Made by a program: the position numbers and the translations under genes
Shown: positions 60,770-64,000 of the stretch, piece by piece
How positions within the stretch are numbered: position 1 is the stretch's first letter
Layout of the letters: every line of letters starts with the position of its first letter
Origin: Candidatus Aalborgicola defluviihabitans
Lineage (GTDB): Bacteria > Pseudomonadota > Gammaproteobacteria > Burkholderiales > Burkholderiaceae_C
Length of the DNA stretch: 64,000 nt
NCBI GenBank assembly: GCA_016705575.1
Contig: JADIXX010000003.1
Location: 558,001 to 622,000 of the forward strand
Reading direction: 5' to 3'
Notes under the pieces: model-generated
What the model saw: only the letters and a program-made list of their open reading frames with translations
Databases searched by the model: none
Told to the model about the DNA's origin: nothing

Positions 60770-61399
60770 ATGAGTTTGCAAACTTGGTGGGTTTTTGTAC
60801 TGATGACTTTTGTCGTATCGGCCACACCAGGGCCGAATATGCTCTTGGTCCTCAGTATGAGCGCCCGCCACGGCTTGCGCTCGGCCATCGCCACCATGCT
60901 GGGCTGCATGACAGCACTACTGGCCATGATGAGTATTTCGGCCGCCGGTCTGGGTGCCTTGCTGCAGGTGTTTCCTGCAGTGTTTGATGCCCTCAGACTG
61001 GCCGGCGCCGCTTACCTGGTCTACCTGGGCGTCAAATGCTGGCGTGCCCCAGTTCAGGATCAGGCGGTGGATGCCGTCCCGCTGGCCACACCTGCGGTAC
61101 GCACCAGCGCACTGTACCGCCAGGGCATGTTGGTTGCGGCCAGCAACCCAAAGGCCATCCTGTTTGCCGTGGCCTTTTTTCCGCAGTTCATTAACCCCGA
61201 AGCCGCAAAGGCTGTTCAGTTCGGAATTTTGCTGCTGACCTTTTCAGTGATCGAAGTCAGCTGGTATTTTATCTATGCCCTCAGCGGCAATCGCCTGGCT
61301 ACCTACCTGCAGCGCGCCAGCGTGCTCAGGGTCTTCAACCGCCTGACTGGCAGCGCCTTTATCGGTTTTGCTGCGGTCATGGCCACCGTACGGGAATAG
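60770..61399 (+). CDS. LysE family amino-acid exporter-like protein
   Basis: Six-helix inner-membrane translocator of 209 residues in the LysE/RhtB family, which exports amino acids such as lysine, threonine or homoserine lactone. Seen: the N-terminal signature SATPGPNMLLVLSMSARHGL, GLRSAIATMLGC, LRLAGAAYLVYLGVKCWRA and the NPKAILFAVAFFPQFIN motif. The substrate cannot be assigned. It lies 7 bp after the HPF gene, probably the same transcript. Confidence 0.94.
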   Translation: MSLQTWWVFVLMTFVVSATPGPNMLLVLSMSARHGLRSAIATMLGCMTALLAMMSISAAGLGALLQVFPAVFDALRLAGAAYLVYLGVKCWRAPVQDQAVDAVPLATPAVRTSALYRQGMLVAASNPKAILFAVAFFPQFINPEAAKAVQFGILLLTFSVIEVSWYFIYALSGNRLATYLQRASVLRVFNRLTGSAFIGFAAVMATVRE

Positions 61400-61414
61400 A
61401 CGGCGGGTTCAGAC

Positions 61415-61455
61415 GCTCCCAAAACCGTAGCGTCTTACGTATGTCCGACGAGGGC
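61415..61455 (-). repeat. Dispersed 41-nt element, copy 10 (intergenic, before nrdJ)
   Basis: Minus strand: GCCCTC 61455-61450, 18-nt spacer containing TACGTAAG as in copy 1, GCTAC, loop GGTTTTG, GGAGC (one mismatch). A wider stem AGACGCT/AGCGTCT is also possible. It lies in the 265-bp gap between lysE and nrdJ; I see no cobalamin riboswitch or clear NrdR boxes there. Confidence 0.7.
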
Positions 61456-61664
61456 TGGCTGCCTATTTTTCCCATATGAAATTGGCGAACGAAACTAGGT
61501 GTTTTCCAGGGGTGTGGATCAGGCAAAATGCACCGTGTATTTGATCATCTCGCCCAACGCGAGGCGGCATTGCGGACCATTCCGCCGATGCCGGAAACAA
61601 GAAGTATTTTGTGTGACGCTGGCTGGCATTCCGCCCCACGGCACATTCCAGAGGAGAACTACAG

Positions 61665-64000
61665 ATGAAGCGTGACCCCATTTCCCCGCGCCGTGGCGAT
61701 ATCGTCATTCAGCCCATCAGCCATGATGTGCTGGCGGAGAAATACCTCAAACCTGGTGAAACCGGAATTGACGATTTGTTCCAGCGCGTGGCGCGGGCCC
61801 TGGCTTCTGTCGAACAGGAAGCCGACCGACCCAAATACGAGGCACTGTTCCTCGACAACCTGTACGCCGGCGCCATTGGCGCGGGCCGCATCATGAGTGC
61901 CGCCGGAACCACCATTCAGGCCACTTTGATCAACTGTTTTGTGCAGCCCGTGGGCGACTGCATTCAAGGCGTCGACGGCGACGGTTACCCCGGTATTTAC
62001 GAAGCACTGCGCGAGGCCGCTGAAACCATGCGACGCGGTGGTGGTGTGGGATACGATTTTTCCCGTATCCGTCCGCGTGGTGCAGCGGTCAAAGGCACGG
62101 CCTCCATGGCCTCGGGGCCTTGCAGCTACATCAATGTGTTTGACCAATCGTGCTCCACGGTGGAGAGCGCCGGCGCACGCCGTGGCGCGCAAATGGGTGT
62201 GCTTCGCATCGACCATCCCGATGTGCAGGAGTTCATTACCGCCAAACGCACCCCTGGCCGCTGGAATAATTTCAACGTCTCTGTGGGCGTGAGTGACGCC
62301 TTCATGCAGGCCGTGGCCAATGACCAGTCCTGGGACCTCGTGCACCCTGCCAAACCTGGCTCTACCCTGATGGAAAAAGGTGCGCACCAGCGCGCCGACG
62401 GTATGTGGGTTTACCAAACCCTGCCAGCGACCACGTTGTGGGACACCATCATGAAGTCCACGTACGACTTCGCAGAGCCTGGCATCCTTTTCCTTGACCA
62501 CATCAACAAGGACAACAACCTTAACTACTGCGAGTCCATCTCCGCTACCAACCCCTGTGGTGAGCAGCCGCTGCCACCCTATGGCTGTTGCGACCTGGGT
62601 CCTATCATCCTCACTCGCTTCATCCGCCACCCGTTTGGCTTTGATGGTGTGCCGGCTTTTGACTTTGATGCGTTCGAAAAGTCGGTCGCCACGCAGGTGC
62701 GTGCGCTGGATAACGTGCTGGATGTGACCTTTTGGCCGTTGCCGCAACAGCGCGACGAATCCTCCGCCAAGCGGCGCATCGGCGTGGGCTTTACTGGCAT
62801 GGGCAATACCCTGGCCATGCTGTGCCTGCGCTACGACGCGGCCGAGGGCCGCGAGATGGCCCAGCGCATTGCCATCAGCATGCGCGACGCCGCGTACACA
62901 GCCTCTGTCGCTTTGGCTCAAGAAAAGGGCGCATTCCCCAAATTTGATGCCGATGGCTACCTGGCCCCCGGTACCTTTGCCAGCCGCCTGCCCGAGGCGC
63001 TCAAACAATCCATCCGCGAGCACGGCATCCGCAACAGCCATTTGTTGTCGATTGCGCCCACGGGCACGGTGAGTTTGGCCTTTGCCGACAATGCCTCCAA
63101 CGGCATTGAGCCGGCGTTCTCGTGGATGTACAAGCGCAAGAAGCGCGAGGCCGACGGCAGCAGCAGCGAATACTCGGTGGAAGACCACGCCTGGCGCCTG
63201 TACCGCGAGCTCGGTGGAGATGTCAACAAGTTGCCTGAGTATTTTGTCTCGGCACTGGACATGTCGGCCAGCAACCACATCGCCATGATGGAAGCTGTGC
63301 AGCCCTTTGTCGATACTGCCATTTCCAAGACGGTGAATGTGCCTGCCGATTACCCGTACGATGACTTCAAGAGCCTCTACCAGCAGGCCTGGAGCGCGCG
63401 CCTCAAGGGTTTGGCTACCTACCGACCCAACGCCATTCTGGGCTCTGTGTTGCATGTGGATACTCCCAAAACCGAGCCGGCCAAAGCGGTAGCGCCGGTG
63501 GTGGTAGACCCGATGCGGACCGTGATCGAGAGTCGCCCCAAGGGCGCACTTTCTGCCGTGGCAGAAAAAATAGACTACTGGACCCAGGAAGGCCACAAGA
63601 CCCTGTACTTGCTCGTGTCCTTCCTTCCGGTAGCGACGGCTGACGGCAAAAGCACGGTGGACCGTGCTATCGAGTTCTTTATGCCAGTGGGGCAGAGTGG
63701 TGAGTCGCAGCAATGGATCACTTCCAGCATGCGCCTGTTGTCGTTGGCGGCACGTGGCGGCTTTTTGGAGCGCGCCCTGAGCGACATGCGCAAGGTTGCC
63801 TGGGATCGTGGTCCTGTGCGTCTGGGCACCCACCAGAAAGAAGACGGTACGCAAGTGCCGATGTGGCACGACTCTGAAGTGGCCGCCGTGGCCTACGCCA
63901 TCCAGAACATCCAGGCCCAACGCAATATGGTGCAAAAACAGGGCGGTCGCCGCCGTGCAACCGACAGCCAGGTCGATACAGACGGTCTTCTGCCCCGCCA
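61665..64000 (+). CDS. nrdJ: Adenosylcobalamin-dependent (class II) ribonucleotide reductase, 3' end outside window
   Basis: Class II RNR that makes deoxyribonucleotides using vitamin B12 as radical source. It starts at ATG 61665 after AGAGGAGA and is open to the window end (778 codons seen). Substrate-site cysteines: NCFVQPVGDC near residue 85, and the thiyl-radical loop SATNPCGEQPLPPYGCCDLG. RRGGGVGYDFSRIRP, SIAPTGTVSLAFADNASNGI and YDDFKSLYQQAWSARLKGLA (last conserved helix) are typical of the NrdJ branch. No N-terminal ATP-cone is seen. The C-terminal redox cysteines would be beyond the window. The opposite strand also has a long open frame, an artefact of codon bias. Confidence 0.93.
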   Translation, partial: MKRDPISPRRGDIVIQPISHDVLAEKYLKPGETGIDDLFQRVARALASVEQEADRPKYEALFLDNLYAGAIGAGRIMSAAGTTIQATLINCFVQPVGDCIQGVDGDGYPGIYEALREAAETMRRGGGVGYDFSRIRPRGAAVKGTASMASGPCSYINVFDQSCSTVESAGARRGAQMGVLRIDHPDVQEFITAKRTPGRWNNFNVSVGVSDAFMQAVANDQSWDLVHPAKPGSTLMEKGAHQRADGMWVYQTLPATTLWDTIMKSTYDFAEPGILFLDHINKDNNLNYCESISATNPCGEQPLPPYGCCDLGPIILTRFIRHPFGFDGVPAFDFDAFEKSVATQVRALDNVLDVTFWPLPQQRDESSAKRRIGVGFTGMGNTLAMLCLRYDAAEGREMAQRIAISMRDAAYTASVALAQEKGAFPKFDADGYLAPGTFASRLPEALKQSIREHGIRNSHLLSIAPTGTVSLAFADNASNGIEPAFSWMYKRKKREADGSSSEYSVEDHAWRLYRELGGDVNKLPEYFVSALDMSASNHIAMMEAVQPFVDTAISKTVNVPADYPYDDFKSLYQQAWSARLKGLATYRPNAILGSVLHVDTPKTEPAKAVAPVVVDPMRTVIESRPKGALSAVAEKIDYWTQEGHKTLYLLVSFLPVATADGKSTVDRAIEFFMPVGQSGESQQWITSSMRLLSLAARGGFLERALSDMRKVAWDRGPVRLGTHQKEDGTQVPMWHDSEVAAVAYAIQNIQAQRNMVQKQGGRRRATDSQVDTDGLLPR

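Noticed and set aside
61400..61664. Possible cobalamin riboswitch or NrdR boxes before the B12-dependent reductase gene
   Set aside because: I could not find the conserved B12-box sequence or paired 16-bp NrdR motifs; only the dispersed repeat and a ribosome binding site are visible.
61659..63935. 758-codon open frame on the minus strand
   Set aside because: It is the complement of nrdJ, whose + frame has clear class II RNR motifs. The minus frame shows histidine/glycine/arginine-rich sequence typical of antisense frames in GC-rich genes, with no known family.

Overview
The window looks like an ordinary chromosomal stretch from a betaproteobacterium of the order Burkholderiales, most likely family Comamonadaceae (Rhodoferax/Polaromonas-like). 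The grounds are gene content and order: rubredoxin next to a pil-chp chemosensory cluster, yqgE-ruvX-pyrR-pyrB-pyrC', and a caa3-type cytochrome oxidase cluster with DUF2970 and DUF2909 membrane proteins. DUF1841, cytochrome c4 and a moderately high GC content fit as well. No phage, plasmid or CRISPR array is visible. The only mobile-element trace is a short IS5-type transposase remnant.

Layout. 1-6.8 kb: 3' part of an M32 carboxypeptidase, a zinc-ribbon membrane protein, a frameshifted selO, a 3-hydroxyacyl-CoA dehydrogenase, a PKD-type lipoprotein and the transposase relic. 6.8-9.3 kb: thiD-hemL (minus strand) and a rubredoxin missed by simple ORF calling. 9.3-18.9 kb: pilG-pilH-pilI-pilJ and a 1954-residue ChpA/PilL-type hybrid kinase, a complete type IV pilus chemosensory pathway. 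18.9-25 kb: photolyase, then the tightly overlapping yqgE-ruvX-pyrR-pyrB-pyrC' genes and an acyltransferase. 25-27.7 kb: divergent ferric-iron ABC transporter genes around a Fur-like box. 27.9-29.9 kb: bacteriohemerythrin, a radical SAM/SPASM protein and tRNA-Arg(CCU). 29.9-38.6 kb: a six-gene minus-strand unit moxR, small membrane protein, GNAT, VWA, tamA, tamB. 38.7-49 kb: cytochrome c4 and assorted single genes (serine hydrolase, DUF1841, TauE, pyruvyl transferase, two envelope proteins, Kef-type antiporter, ParA, MaoC, TrmL, ComF, BioC-like). 49.2-58.4 kb: cytochrome c oxidase subunits II, I and III with assembly and heme A genes. 58.4-64 kb: MscS channel, rpoH behind a perfect CIRCE element, HPF/RaiA, LysE, and the start of a B12-dependent ribonucleotide reductase that runs off the window.

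The most unusual signal is a dispersed 41-nt element with rigid architecture: GCCCTC, 18 nt, a GCTAY stem arm, 7-nt loop, an RTAGC-like arm. I found ten copies in 64 kb. Four are intergenic (one overlaps the end of hemL and supplies its stop codon). Six lie inside coding sequences of unrelated proteins. The four intragenic copies in the sense direction (pyrC', plsC-like, DUF1841, Kef antiporter) are all read in the same codon phase and encode related peptides (A-L-x6-A-I-x2-I/V).

Limits: function calls rest on remembered family motifs and gene order, with no database search. Start codons are chosen by signal peptides, overlaps and ribosome binding sites.
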